DNA of 64,000 bases from Primula veris (Eukaryota > Streptophyta > Magnoliopsida > Ericales > Primulaceae). A program made the translations under genes and the position numbers. The notes beneath the pieces were generated by a model. The model was given only the letters and a program-made list of their open reading frames with translations, ran no database searches and had not been told where the DNA came from. Below are positions 1 through 17,924 of this stretch, piece by piece (the first letter of the stretch is position 1; each line of letters begins with the position of its first letter). The stretch spans positions 2,255,816-2,319,815 of the forward strand of contig OY821742.1 of the NCBI GenBank assembly GCA_963682055.1, in the 5' to 3' direction.

Positions 1-665
1 AAAACTCAAAAGAAATGAGATGCTTCTAACTTATCAAAACGATTACGATCCTTTTCCTTTATTCTTTTACATTTTATTTTTATGGCGCACATATCATCGA
101 CAACTAAACGACTTACTAATCTTACTCAGATTAAGAAATGACACGGATTATAGTGGTTCTTACAAAAGATGTATCTGATTTATTACTTTAAGTTCGGACA
201 CTATATCCTAATCATACTCCTAATGACCTTTTTTCCATCATTTAAAAAGCCATGTATAGATGCTATTAAAAATATCCCAAACGTTATTGTATTTTTTTTT
301 ATTATATAGTTGATTAACTGTAGTGTCTTAAATTTTAAATAAACTCGGATTTGTCGTAACTCTGTCGTGTTGGATAATTGTACGCGTATCGGATAGTCAT
401 ACAGTCCCTTTAATCAGATACCTTAAAGACTTGTACATTTGCCTTTCGGGATTAGAATATAAGTTCGATGCATCCCTCAAATACCGTGTTTGGCTATGTA
501 ATTCACCTCCGACCTACATGCCGAGATCTCAAAACGACGCTAAAGGAAGGTATTTCCTACACTATACGAAGACGGTATTGATACCAGTCCAATCCCGTAC
601 ACACCGTTTTTCCAACATTCTTTTAAAATATCATTCATACCCCGATCAAATTTGCTAGTCCGAAT
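1..665. other. Intergenic DNA, no gene seen
   Basis: AT-rich sequence with no recognisable protein domain on either strand. A 75-codon open frame at 431-658 has no family resemblance and no start context worth noting, so it is not called as a gene. The stretch ends at the left terminus of the hAT-type element beginning at 666. Confidence 0.5.
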
Positions 666-1231
666 TAGGGGTGGGCACGAGGCGGATTGACCTTAATACT
701 AACACAACCCGCAAAATAAATGGCGGTACGGATTGGGGCGACTTGATAAAATTTAAACTCCAACCCAATCCAACCCGCAACAAAATAAATTGCGGGTTAG
801 AGCTGGTTGGGACATGATTGATTCTTAAATTTTTATTTTGGTAATTTATTTTCATATTTTGCATAATTAATCTAAATTTTAAAATAAATTAAATTTTTCA
901 AATAGAAATTTAAATTAAAACCAATCAAAATATGTTTAGAAACTTCACGAATAAATAACAAAACTAAAATATAACAAGAATGAAATGTTGATATATTGAA
1001 ATACACACGATATATATATATATAATCATATATATTTATGATTATATATATATACACATATATTACGGGGTGTGAAAGATTAATCTACGGTTTGAAAACT
1101 TTAACCCTAATCCAACCCGCAAAATATATACCAGATTGAGACGGGACGGATTAATTTTTTTTTGACACTCAACCCGCTTCAATCCGTAGTTGGGTTACGG
1201 GTTGGATTTACGAATTTTTTGCCTACCACTA
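666..1231. mobile_element. Degenerate hAT-type non-autonomous element (copy A)
   Basis: The left end starts TAGGGGTGGGCACGAGG and the right end reads CCTACCACTA, a decayed form of CCCACCCCTA. Inside are GC-richer subterminal blocks (AACCCGC, GGATTGGGGCG) around an AT-rich core with a TA dinucleotide run near 1012-1055. The same structure recurs at 24274-24841 (568 bp) and 25891-26838, both of which have 8-bp target duplications. Here the flanking 8-mers no longer match, so this looks like the oldest copy. It has no transposase frame. The hAT assignment rests on TIR form and on the 8-bp duplications of its relatives. Confidence 0.65.
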
Positions 1232-1292
1232 ATCACGCAACCAAACGAGGCGTAAAAAAAAAAAAATCGAAAATCCAAAAATATTCTTAATA

Positions 1293-1430
1293 GGCCCACA
1301 TGATCCACGGCCCATTAACAAGCCCATAAGAACCACTAACACACTCTTTTTCTCTTTATTCTCTACCTATAAATACAAACTATCATAACAAAAAATATCA
1401 CTCTTCGTCTACAAAACTGAGCTAGGGTTT
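1293..1430 (+). promoter_or_regulatory. RPS13 promoter: site II elements, TATA box, telo box
   Basis: Three GCCCA-type site II motifs occur at 1293-1298 (GGCCCA), 1309-1314 (GGCCCA) and 1321-1326 (AGCCCA). A TATA box, TATAAATA, lies at 1368-1375. AGGGTTT, the reverse complement of a telo box, lies at 1424-1430, probably in the leader. Site II plus telo box is the known signature of plant ribosomal-protein and other growth-linked promoters (TCP-bound site II). Spacing to the ATG at 1514 gives a leader of roughly 110 bases. Confidence 0.75.
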
Positions 1431-1513
1431 GGTGGCGGCGATTTTCTTTTTAAATAAAAACTCAATTTTTATTTTAATTTTAATTAAGCTGCGCCAATAC
1501 CGACTTCGCCACC

Positions 1514-6373
<4,860 letters not shown>

Positions 6374-9120
6374 GGTTGAGAGGGTGCAGCTGATCAGCAA
6401 GTCCTTTGGAAAATTTCGTCTTGAATTTAGCTTGCGATGTAATTTTTTTCTTTTCAGTTCAGTGTCGAAATTTTGTTTTATTTTGCGTTTGACTTGGTTA
6501 CCTTGATAATTTTCATTTTAATGAATGAAATTATAAACTATTTCTTGTTTCCAGTTTATTTCCTTTTTCAATCTCCATTTGTGATTGGGTTAGCTTATTT
6601 ATTTCGTTTTGGATGTGGTAATACACCTGCATAGTGTTACCATTTTTTGCTCGAATTATGGCACTCCTTCAACTATTGAGTCCGGTTTATAGGTCTCAGT
6701 TATCAGTTTATGTTCAGTTTGTTCCATTCTTTTCTTGCTAACAAAGGAAGTTGCGAAGCGGTTGTTGTCACTAAAATATTAGGATTTTGACAGTATCTTT
6801 ACTGAATAGTAGAACGTTGCTTTTCATATTTGTAAACACAGTATTGTACGTGTTACTATTAAAAACACACCAAATTTCATTTTTTAAAGAAAGTATCGTA
6901 TGTGTTACTTTTAAAAATGCACACCTAATTTCATTTTTTTTAAAATAACACGAAATGTTACCGAGTGCATGACAGTAATCTGTTGATCATTTTTTCTGAA
7001 GTGTGCCATGATAGTCTACGTAGCGGGATTCCGAATTCCTAGAGAATTAAGTAAAGAATATAATTGAATACGAATTAAGAAAAATAACAACTATTGGTAT
7101 CAGGAACGGATTTTTAAAAAAAAAATGAAGTCACTTGATTTGTTGATCTTTAAATATTAAGGAAAAGCAAACGGATTGAAAACCATGGAAAGGTAGAATT
7201 GGCTAGCGCAGCTTCCTGCCTTCAATGGTGTTATTTTTCTATTGTGCTCCAAAACCGATTTCTTGAAAGTGAAGGGGGAGCCTAACTATATTGCATGTCG
7301 AGCACACGCACGCGCCGACATCGGTCGACACTCCATCTCATGTGTCGGACTCCTCAACCTCTGTTTTTTTGACGTATTGGCATATTGAACACACGGACAT
7401 TTTCGTGGACATACTTTGGACACTCTCAGGACGGAACCAGTATGGTTTTTTTGGAGGGAGCGTGGTGTAAAAAATATTTCGAATAGATAATAAAATAAAT
7501 AAGATCTAATACAAAAGTAAAGAATTTTTCTATGTTTAACATATCATAAAATAAATATGAAGTTAACACAAAAGGTATTGTACAATAAAATATTTTTTTT
7601 AGTAATATTTGTTTGGGAAAATAGAATGGTCATTTACGAAATTTGGTAATATCAAGATAAAAAACATAAATTTTTAGAGAAAAACAACTAACATGAGTTG
7701 AATTTCTAACATTTCACTAACGTAAATCCAAATTTACCACTACATCAACAACTATTTGGTTTAATTTGAGGGGACCATCAATGTATATATCTTAGAAAAT
7801 TTTAAATTACACATATAAAAAAAATGAAAATCGCAGTCGGAGGTTGCCGGGGTGACCATTAGGCAAGTCGATAAATTGCATGTCTATAAAAATTTATCTA
7901 CCCGATGATATATAAGTTTATTATATTCACGATTTTACAACTCGTATCATATGTTTACCTTGTTAAAGTAGAAATATGTACGTGTATCTTAAATATTTGT
8001 GTTAGTTATCTAAACAATATATACATGTATTATACAAAATATATTTTTCAAAATACATATTTATTTTTTAAATATAAATCACGACTTATTAATTACCTCT
8101 GTATATTAAAATTTTTTCCAATTCCCGAGCATCATACTATATATATAAGTCAATCCAAGAAAATTGAGTCTGTCAAATTTTAGTCATTTTTTTTAAAAAC
8201 GCCTCATTCTATTTTACTAATTACTCATATATGTAAATGCAATTCAAATATATAATTAATTAAACAAAAATGCTCATTTCCATGCATATCAATTAATATA
8301 CCAAACAAATCATTATAATACATGTATTTTTATACTATTATAACAATAAAATATTATATTACTTCTTATATATGATTGGTAATTTACCATATCCATTCCG
8401 TCATTTTTGCATTTTTTTTTAAAATACTAACTTTATTTGTATGTGATCGTATTTATGCCACTACATATCACACGCAATGAGTATGATGACTAGTATGGGT
8501 TACGATTACTCTAATATGATAATAAATAAACAATTCTAATTACCCTATGATAGTAAATAAACAATTCTAATTACCCAAAACTATATAGACTCATTGGTGA
8601 AATGTAATCTTTCAAAAAAAAAAATTTGTTTATAGGTCAATACTCTCATAGATTTTTAAGTGTAGGTCACCTTACACGTGATAAACAAATATATTTTTTT
8701 CGTAATTTTTTGATATTTTTTTTACTTAATAATTCAAAGAAACACTAAAAAAAAAAACTTTTAAGTTATTTTTGTACACTTTGATATATTTCTCATGTAG
8801 ACTATAATATCTGTTGTTAAGCTTAAAAACAACTTTTAACCTCTTTTTTACATTTTAATATTTTCCCCGTGTAGATTATAAGTTATTTTTTAAGCTTAAA
8901 AACAGTTTTTAAGCTCTTTTTTATCAGGTCTAGTGACCGAAACTTAAAAAAAAATCGGCCCAGGACCTCTGTATAAAAAATCTTGTAAAAAGTGACCTCT
9001 TTCTAAAATACTAACTTTGTTTGTACGTGATCGTATTTATGTCTACTAACTAAGTGTTTCATACGCAATGCGTGAGCTACGATCCCTTAGTACGAGTTAC
9101 GATTACTTTAATTACAAAAA
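6374..9120. other. Intergenic DNA between RPS13 and RPS20
   Basis: Contains the RPS13 3'UTR (probably to about 6550) and then very AT-rich DNA without a recognisable gene. Local features: a ~80 bp imperfect direct repeat near 8755-8925 built around AAGCTTAAAAACA, and a ~100 bp block at 8430-8530 that recurs diverged at 9005-9115. Open frames at 6279-6506 and 7905-8183 are an intron read-through and AT-rich noise. Confidence 0.6.
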
Positions 9121-9149
9121 TCCATAGAGACCCGACCCATATGAAAAGC

Positions 9150-9275
9150 CAGTTTTGAGCCCAAAAAACCGAAGCCCATGTAAAATTAGAGCCCAAGAAA
9201 ACTATAAACCCTAATTATTTTATATATATAATCGCCACTTCTCTCTCTCTCTCTCTCTACACTCTCTCTTGCTTT
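9150..9275 (+). promoter_or_regulatory. RPS20 promoter: site II motifs, telo box, CT-rich leader
   Basis: GAGCCCA and AAGCCCA site II-like motifs lie between 9155 and 9195. A perfect telo box AAACCCTAA is at 9206-9214, a TATATATATA run at 9221-9230 could serve as TATA box, and a long CT repeat follows at 9240-9270. CT-rich starts and telo boxes are typical of plant translation-apparatus genes. The distance to the ATG at 10959 implies a leader intron. Confidence 0.65.
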
Positions 9276-9299
9276 TGAAGAATTAATCGCCACTGTGTA

Positions 9300-10928
9300 T
9301 TACCTCTCTCTCTATATATATATATGTATATATGTATGTATGTATGTATATAAGACTTAATTAAACCAATTTGAATTGAATAATACTAGGGGGATTTATA
9401 ATTGTTAATTTTATGAAATTTAAGTCACTTTTTAGTATAATTGGATTATTTATGAGATTAACCCTATTTTTAATTAACAGGGTTGCATTTGTTCTATATA
9501 TTAAATATATGTATATATGTATGTATGTATGTATTGGTTAGGTTTTTAGATGCTCCATTTTAAGTTGTTTATATATTTACTGATATAAGACTGAATTAAA
9601 CCAATTTGAATAATACTTGGGGGATTTATAAATTGGGTAGTTTTTAATTTTATGAAATTAAAGTCAGTTTTTAGTAATTGAATTATTTATGTATGTATTC
9701 ATAGTTGGTTATATTATTTTTGTTTTGGTTCCATTTTCATTCGATAAAGGGATAATAGATATAACTGAATTTAACTGATTTGAATAATAGGGAATTTATC
9801 AAGGTTAGTTGTTAATTTTGCGTAAATATTTATGTTTTTATTTTTGGTTATATCATTTTTGCTTTGATTGCCCGCTCTACTTATTAACGCTGTTGTTAAT
9901 TAGATTGTCGAAATGTGTTATTTTGAATTATTGTCGTCATCTAGCGGGTTTATACTTTATTTTGAAGATTTTAGATGTTCCATTTTTAGTCCTTGTAGGT
10001 TTTACGGATTTAAAAACTCGCTTAACCATTTTGAAAAATATAGAGTTTTATTAATAATAGAATTTTATTAATAGGGTAGTTGAGTTTATGAAACAAAGTG
10101 TAAGATTAATCGGGACTAATTGTTTAGTTTATTATAGGTGTTTAGACCAGAATAGATTTAGACCTTATGTTAATACTGATATTATTAGTTTTGGATAAAT
10201 TTGTTATTGCTTTAACATTTTAAACGGATCAAATTACCTGTAATATTTTCTGTACTTGAGTTTTTTTTAGGAAATTGGATTGAGGAGTATGATGAAAATG
10301 ATTTTAGCGAGAATTAATTACATTTTCCCCAAATTAATAACATTTTTTTAATATAGTTGAGGTAATTGATTATGTGATTTGTTTAATCACTTTATTTATA
10401 TGGGTAGTACTGTTTACAGATAAATAAGCACAGTTCAAGGAAATTATAGGTTCTGAGAACAGATTAGGCCCAAATGCTAATATTACTGATGCCTTTAATT
10501 AGTTTTAAGCGTTTTTATTTATGTTTTCATTGTTTACTCTGTGCTATAACTGCTGAATTATCAATTTGCATTAAAGACTAGTTCTTTTTATTACTTACTT
10601 TTGCTAACAATTTTGTACGATATTTCCATTGAACAATTAGTGCTATAATTCTTAGAAATGGAATTAAATCGGATTGGGAAATGCTAAGTTTTTTTTTAGG
10701 TTCTTAGTTGTAAATAAGTTTAAAAGCTAATGTTGTATTTTGGTTAAATTAGTTAAAGATTTGTTTTTTTTTGTTTTAAATCATTTTTAATTTGTGCTTA
10801 AACTGCTGGAAAAGACAATGTTTGGAAAGGCTATTGCTAGTTCATCTCCTGCTAAAAAATTGATCCTTTTTTTATACTTGATGATAAGTTTGTTCTGCAA
10901 AAAGAAATTTAACATGCTATTCCTTTAG
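9300..10928 (+). other. Probable 5'UTR intron of RPS20, with internal repeats
   Basis: The promoter signals end near 9270, but the first ATG in frame with the protein is at 10959. A plausible acceptor (CCTTTAG) ends at 10928, leaving a 30-base 5'UTR exon. The donor cannot be fixed from sequence alone. The intron holds a diverged direct repeat: TTAAACCAATTTGAAT followed by GGGGGATTTATAA occurs near 9360 and again near 9597, with weaker copies near 9765 and 10030. Confidence 0.5.
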
Positions 10929-10958
10929 GTGAAGTATTAAAAAAAGAAGTAATCCAAT

Positions 10959-13598
<2,640 letters not shown>

Positions 13599-16219
13599 AA
13601 AAACTGCTCTAGTTATTTCATGGTTACCTTTTGCGGCGATCAAGTTTAATTTTCTCACCTTGTTCTATTTGGAATCAAGATTTGTATTAGACTATATTTT
13701 GTATGATTTTGCAGCTTGAAATTCAGTTTTATTTGGAAAGTTTGGGATATACTTTTTGTTCTGCCTTGAATTCGTTTTTCTGGAGTCTATTATATTTTTT
13801 TGAGGTGTTTTTCCATCAGCCTACAGTCAGTCTACTACTACCTTTCTTAGTAATTTGTTGATGCGTCAGTGTACATGCCATGTTTGAGTGCGAGGCACTG
13901 CGACTCAAAATTAACCTGAGACCATTTAAAAAAAGTTGCCTCTTAGGTGATCATTTAGTAATTACGTTCAAGGCTTCTCTCGTGTGATTATGGTAGAGAA
14001 ATTGGCTAATTTGTCTTTCTTTTAAGGAACAAAATTTGTAATTGTGATCATTTATTGTATTTGTTCCGTTCAAACCTGTTCTTGATTATCAGCTTCTTTC
14101 CGACCCCTTGCTGGCTCTTAGCTGAACCCATTATTGTAATAATCAGTTTAAGCTTGTGTGTTTTCACACATTAGTAGAGCACTTCACAATGATTTCATTT
14201 CACAAATTAACATTTATATATCATTGTTGAGAAATGGTACAAACCAAACCTCAATAGCAATCCATTGATACCAAATCTTTACAGAATATGTTCGTTTTTT
14301 AATGAGATATGTTCGCCATAAGCCTGTTCGTAATGAGGTTAAGCTTGTGTATATGTTTTTACACTAGGAGAGCATTTCACAAATTAACATTTATATATCA
14401 TTGTTGAGAAATGGTACAAATCAAAACCCAATAAAAATCCATTGATACCTCATTTCTACAGTATATTTTCGTTTTGAAATGAGATATTTTGGACATAAGC
14501 CTGTTCTAAAATCAGTGATATAGGACTAGGAGTTTGTATTTTTCCAAAGTGAGAAAAACCAACTAATGAGAGCACAAAATTCCAAAGCAAAATCAAACAA
14601 GTAGGTGTGTAAAAGGGACCACTTTGAAAACTAAATATGATCATGCTTGTGCTGTGAAATGTTTAATAGGAAACTTGAACCCACCTCTCACCTTTTGGGA
14701 ACATATGTCTTTATCGAATTCAGCTTTCAAAACATACTAGCTATTACAAATTACCCATCAAATGTTTTTACCTTATCCATAACTCTTATTCATAAAATTT
14801 ACACCATCCATAGCTTATGTGACACTTGCTACTTGTCTATTTGCCATTTTAGTCTTTGTATTTACAGGGCTTTGGAAAATATCTCAATTATAATGGTAAA
14901 ACACTTTTGCTGTGTCTTTTGGAGGGTAAAAATATCACTTATTCATTGCTAATCTTGGTCTTCTTGTAATCAAATGAGCTCATAAGCCAAAAACACAAGG
15001 GCTTAAATTTATGATTCCTTCTTAAAACCATCTATATTTAATCACAACTGGTGTATTATATACCCGAATTGATGAGTACTAACAGTCTAAAACTGAAAAT
15101 CATAGTCGTTCGATTTTAGGTTGTGACTGAATACGTATCTTTCGCCCATCTTCATCGTTTCATTCTTTGTTCCTTTTCATCTGTATCCCTAAGGGCCTTA
15201 ACTAAATGTTTCATTGTGTACATTAAAATTTCAGCACACCCCTCTTACAGTTACACATCCCTTTTTGGTTCAAGACATCAACACAAACTCATGGGAAAGG
15301 AAACGACATTTACTCATTTTCAACAATAAAACCAATATCTTGGTGGATGTTAATTGCACTATATGAGAAAGCTGAGCTATTGGAGTAAATCATACTAACT
15401 TTTTCTTTTTATATTTTCATTTGTACTCAGTGGTCCATATTTCCTGTTTTAATTCTCTTTAGCACCTATATTTGTCATGACCACCTACACATCAACACTT
15501 GATTCAAAGAACCCGTACACCGCAATTGTTAAATGTTAATCCGTAAATCAATGATACGGTTTAGTTCACGTCAAATTCTTACGGTTATAATAAACCATTC
15601 ACTTTCCGATCCGCACAATAGAACCGGAAATATTTACTTTGAATATACAAACTAGACCAAACCGATGAAATCGATATGAACCATACCAACAATGAACGGC
15701 CGGCCAAACCATGAAAAGCCTCAAAAGTCAAAAGACACTAAAGCAAGTTATAAGACGTTACATGTCACATTTAGTTTTCCTTTTCCATGACAAAAGGAAA
15801 CAAAGCACACTCCATTATTGATCAATTAATTTACATGTGATTAAAAACCAAAACTTACCTATTTCCCCTTTTCCCGCTCAAAAAAACACAAAAAAAAATG
15901 TAAAAATAAAATGGTACTATTATCAAAGCAAGTGGATTTTTATGATCAGATGGAGATGAAGACCATTGATGGTCCATGATGGTAAAAATGGTCCTACAAA
16001 AATAGGTCCCATTTCCTTACAGCTGTATAGAACCCCCTTTAAGAATCTGTCTGTCCTCCACTACCCCTCAAATCAATGGCCTTTTTTTAAACTTGTAATT
16101 TTATTTCAATATTAGTCTCATTAGTTTCAAATAAGTTTTTATTTGATTTTCATAGTTGTAAGTTGTAACTCTCAAGTGTTACAACTTTCCCAAGTGAGTT
16201 TGATTCTTACCATGGAAAC
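13599..16219. other. Intergenic DNA with a ~190 bp direct duplication
   Basis: After the RPS20 3'UTR there is no recognisable gene. A segment beginning TAAGCTTGTGT and containing CATTGTTGAGAAATGGTACA occurs at about 14150-14335 and again, diverged, at about 14340-14520. Open frames at 14456-14644, 14647-14952 and 15123-15329 show no family resemblance. Confidence 0.55.
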
Positions 16220-16526
16220 TAGGGCTGAGTTCGGTTCGGTTCGGTCCTGTTCGGTTTTTGGCAAAACCGAAATTGAGCATATTTTTCGGTTCGGTTTTTT
16301 TCGGATTTTTTCGGTTTCGGTCTTTTTATTTTTTGGACCGAACCGGAACGGTTTTTTCGGTCCAGTTTCGGTTTTTTCGGTTCGGTTTCGGTCTTTTTCG
16401 GTTCGGTTTTACTGAAAACCAAAACCGACCCGAAATTTTTTCGGTTTTTCGGTTTCGGTCTTTTTCGGGTTTTTTCGGTTCGGTTATCGGTTCGGTTCGG
16501 CCTTTTCGGTTTTTTACCCAGCCCTA
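16220..16526. mobile_element. 307 bp hAT-like MITE rich in TTCGG repeats
   Basis: Ends are TAGGGCTGAG and CCCAGCCCTA. Flanking 8-mers ATGGAAAC (16212-16219) and ATGGAGAC (16527-16534) match at 7 of 8 positions, the expected size for a hAT target duplication. The interior is almost wholly variants of TTCGGTTCGG and TTTTTTCGG, which creates long overlapping open frames on both strands that should not be read as genes. Confidence 0.8.
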
Positions 16527-16690
16527 ATGGAGACTAGTAATTTCAAATTATTGAAAGCAATGCAAGTTATAATAGTATTACATATGCAAGTTTGATGGAT
16601 TCTGGTTGAGAGAGTTTCAACTGATTATGTCTTTTTTTTTTAGTAGACTAGTTTAGACATATACAAATTAGATTGTCACCTATATTTATT

Positions 16691-16752
16691 ACCCGGTCGA
16701 AGACTTGGTAAGTGATTGTATTATCCGGTCGAAGACTTGGTAAATAATTGTA
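16691..16752. repeat. Two-copy short tandem repeat
   Basis: CCGGTCGAAGACTTGGTAA occurs twice about 33 bp apart, followed by related GTGATTGTA/ATAATTGTA tails. It is too short to assign to an element. Confidence 0.7.
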
Positions 16753-17189
16753 GGTCCGAGCATTTTATTGTCTTGGATAGCTTATTTATGTTTTTCATTG
16801 TATATTTGGGTTATGTCCCATTTTATTATATGCTATGTTTTCGTTGCTGAAAAAATAAAATATCTTAAAATGTCAAGTATAACTTATTTAGTTAGTAAGA
16901 GGGAATTTCGACATTGTATGGTACTATTCTATAAGCAATGTTTGGCGGACCATGATGTCATATTAATTTTGATATTTTTTCAAAAATATTGTATTTACGG
17001 TTGTTGCCTCAATTTCGATTTTTTAAAATGCGATAAGTGATGCATTATGTAAATGTGAAACTACTCAAAATCTTTATTTGAATTTAAGGTACCCAATACA
17101 ATAGTTCAATATACTAACATATTCAAAACGTGTAATGACTTCTTTTTTTGACATTCTTCCTTTAATCGTAACATTTAAGATTTCACATG

Positions 17190-17735
17190 TTCTATTGTCG
17201 TAATTTTGTTTCTCACGACTTTATACATGTTAATTTTATAGTTAATTATTCCTTTTCACATCGTAACCTCACTGTTCACACGCATTGTACTCACTCGGAG
17301 CTAATCTTGCACTTACTAAACATTTTCTAAAAAGTGTGAACCTCTTATGTTAGTCTCCAAAACATTCACACCGATTTCACTACACGTTACTTTTATAGTT
17401 AATTTTTCATTTTCATCTCGTAACCTCACTGTTCACACGCATTATACTCATTCGGAGCTAACCTTGCACTTACTAAGCATTTTCTAAAAAGTGTGAACCT
17501 TTTATGTTAGTCTCCAAAACATTCACACCGATTTCACATGTTCTATTGTCGTAATTTTATTTCTCACGACTTTATACACGTTACTTTTATAGTTAATTTT
17601 CCATTTTCACCTCGTAACCTCACTGTTCACACGCATTGTACTCACTCGAACCTAACCTTGCACTTACTAACCATTTTCTAAAAAGTATGAACCTTCTATG
17701 TCACTCTCCAAAACATTCATACCAAACTCACTAAA
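17190..17735. repeat. Three-copy ~160-195 bp tandem repeat upstream of EXL gene
   Basis: Three copies share AACCTCACTGTTCACACGCA (near 17265, 17424 and 17625), followed by TTGCACTTACTAA and TTTTCTAAAAAG. The array ends about 190 bp before the EXL start codon, so it lies in the likely promoter region of that gene. Confidence 0.85.
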
Positions 17736-17846
17736 AATGAACCCAACAAACACAAGCTAAAATTTCGATTAAAACAACAAAGACCATCAATGTAATTAAC
17801 CCCATAACCTCACACTCTTTACTCAAACACACTTCCATACAAGCAG

Positions 17847-17855
17847 CATAAATAG
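17847..17855 (+). promoter_or_regulatory. TATA-like box of the EXL gene
   Basis: CATAAATAG lies about 70 bp before the ATG at 17925, a normal spacing for a short-leader plant gene. It is the best TATA-like match between the tandem repeat and the start codon. Confidence 0.45.
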
Positions 17856-17924
17856 CTTCACTTTCCAAACACAAAAAACACAAACTCACTAACAAAAACC
17901 ACTTCCCAAACATCTCATTTAATT

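Noticed and set aside
16143..16527. Overlapping long frames on both strands, rich in Phe, Arg, Ser or Lys, Pro, Thr
   Set aside because: They arise from TTCGG repeats in a MITE with terminal repeats and an 8-bp duplication.
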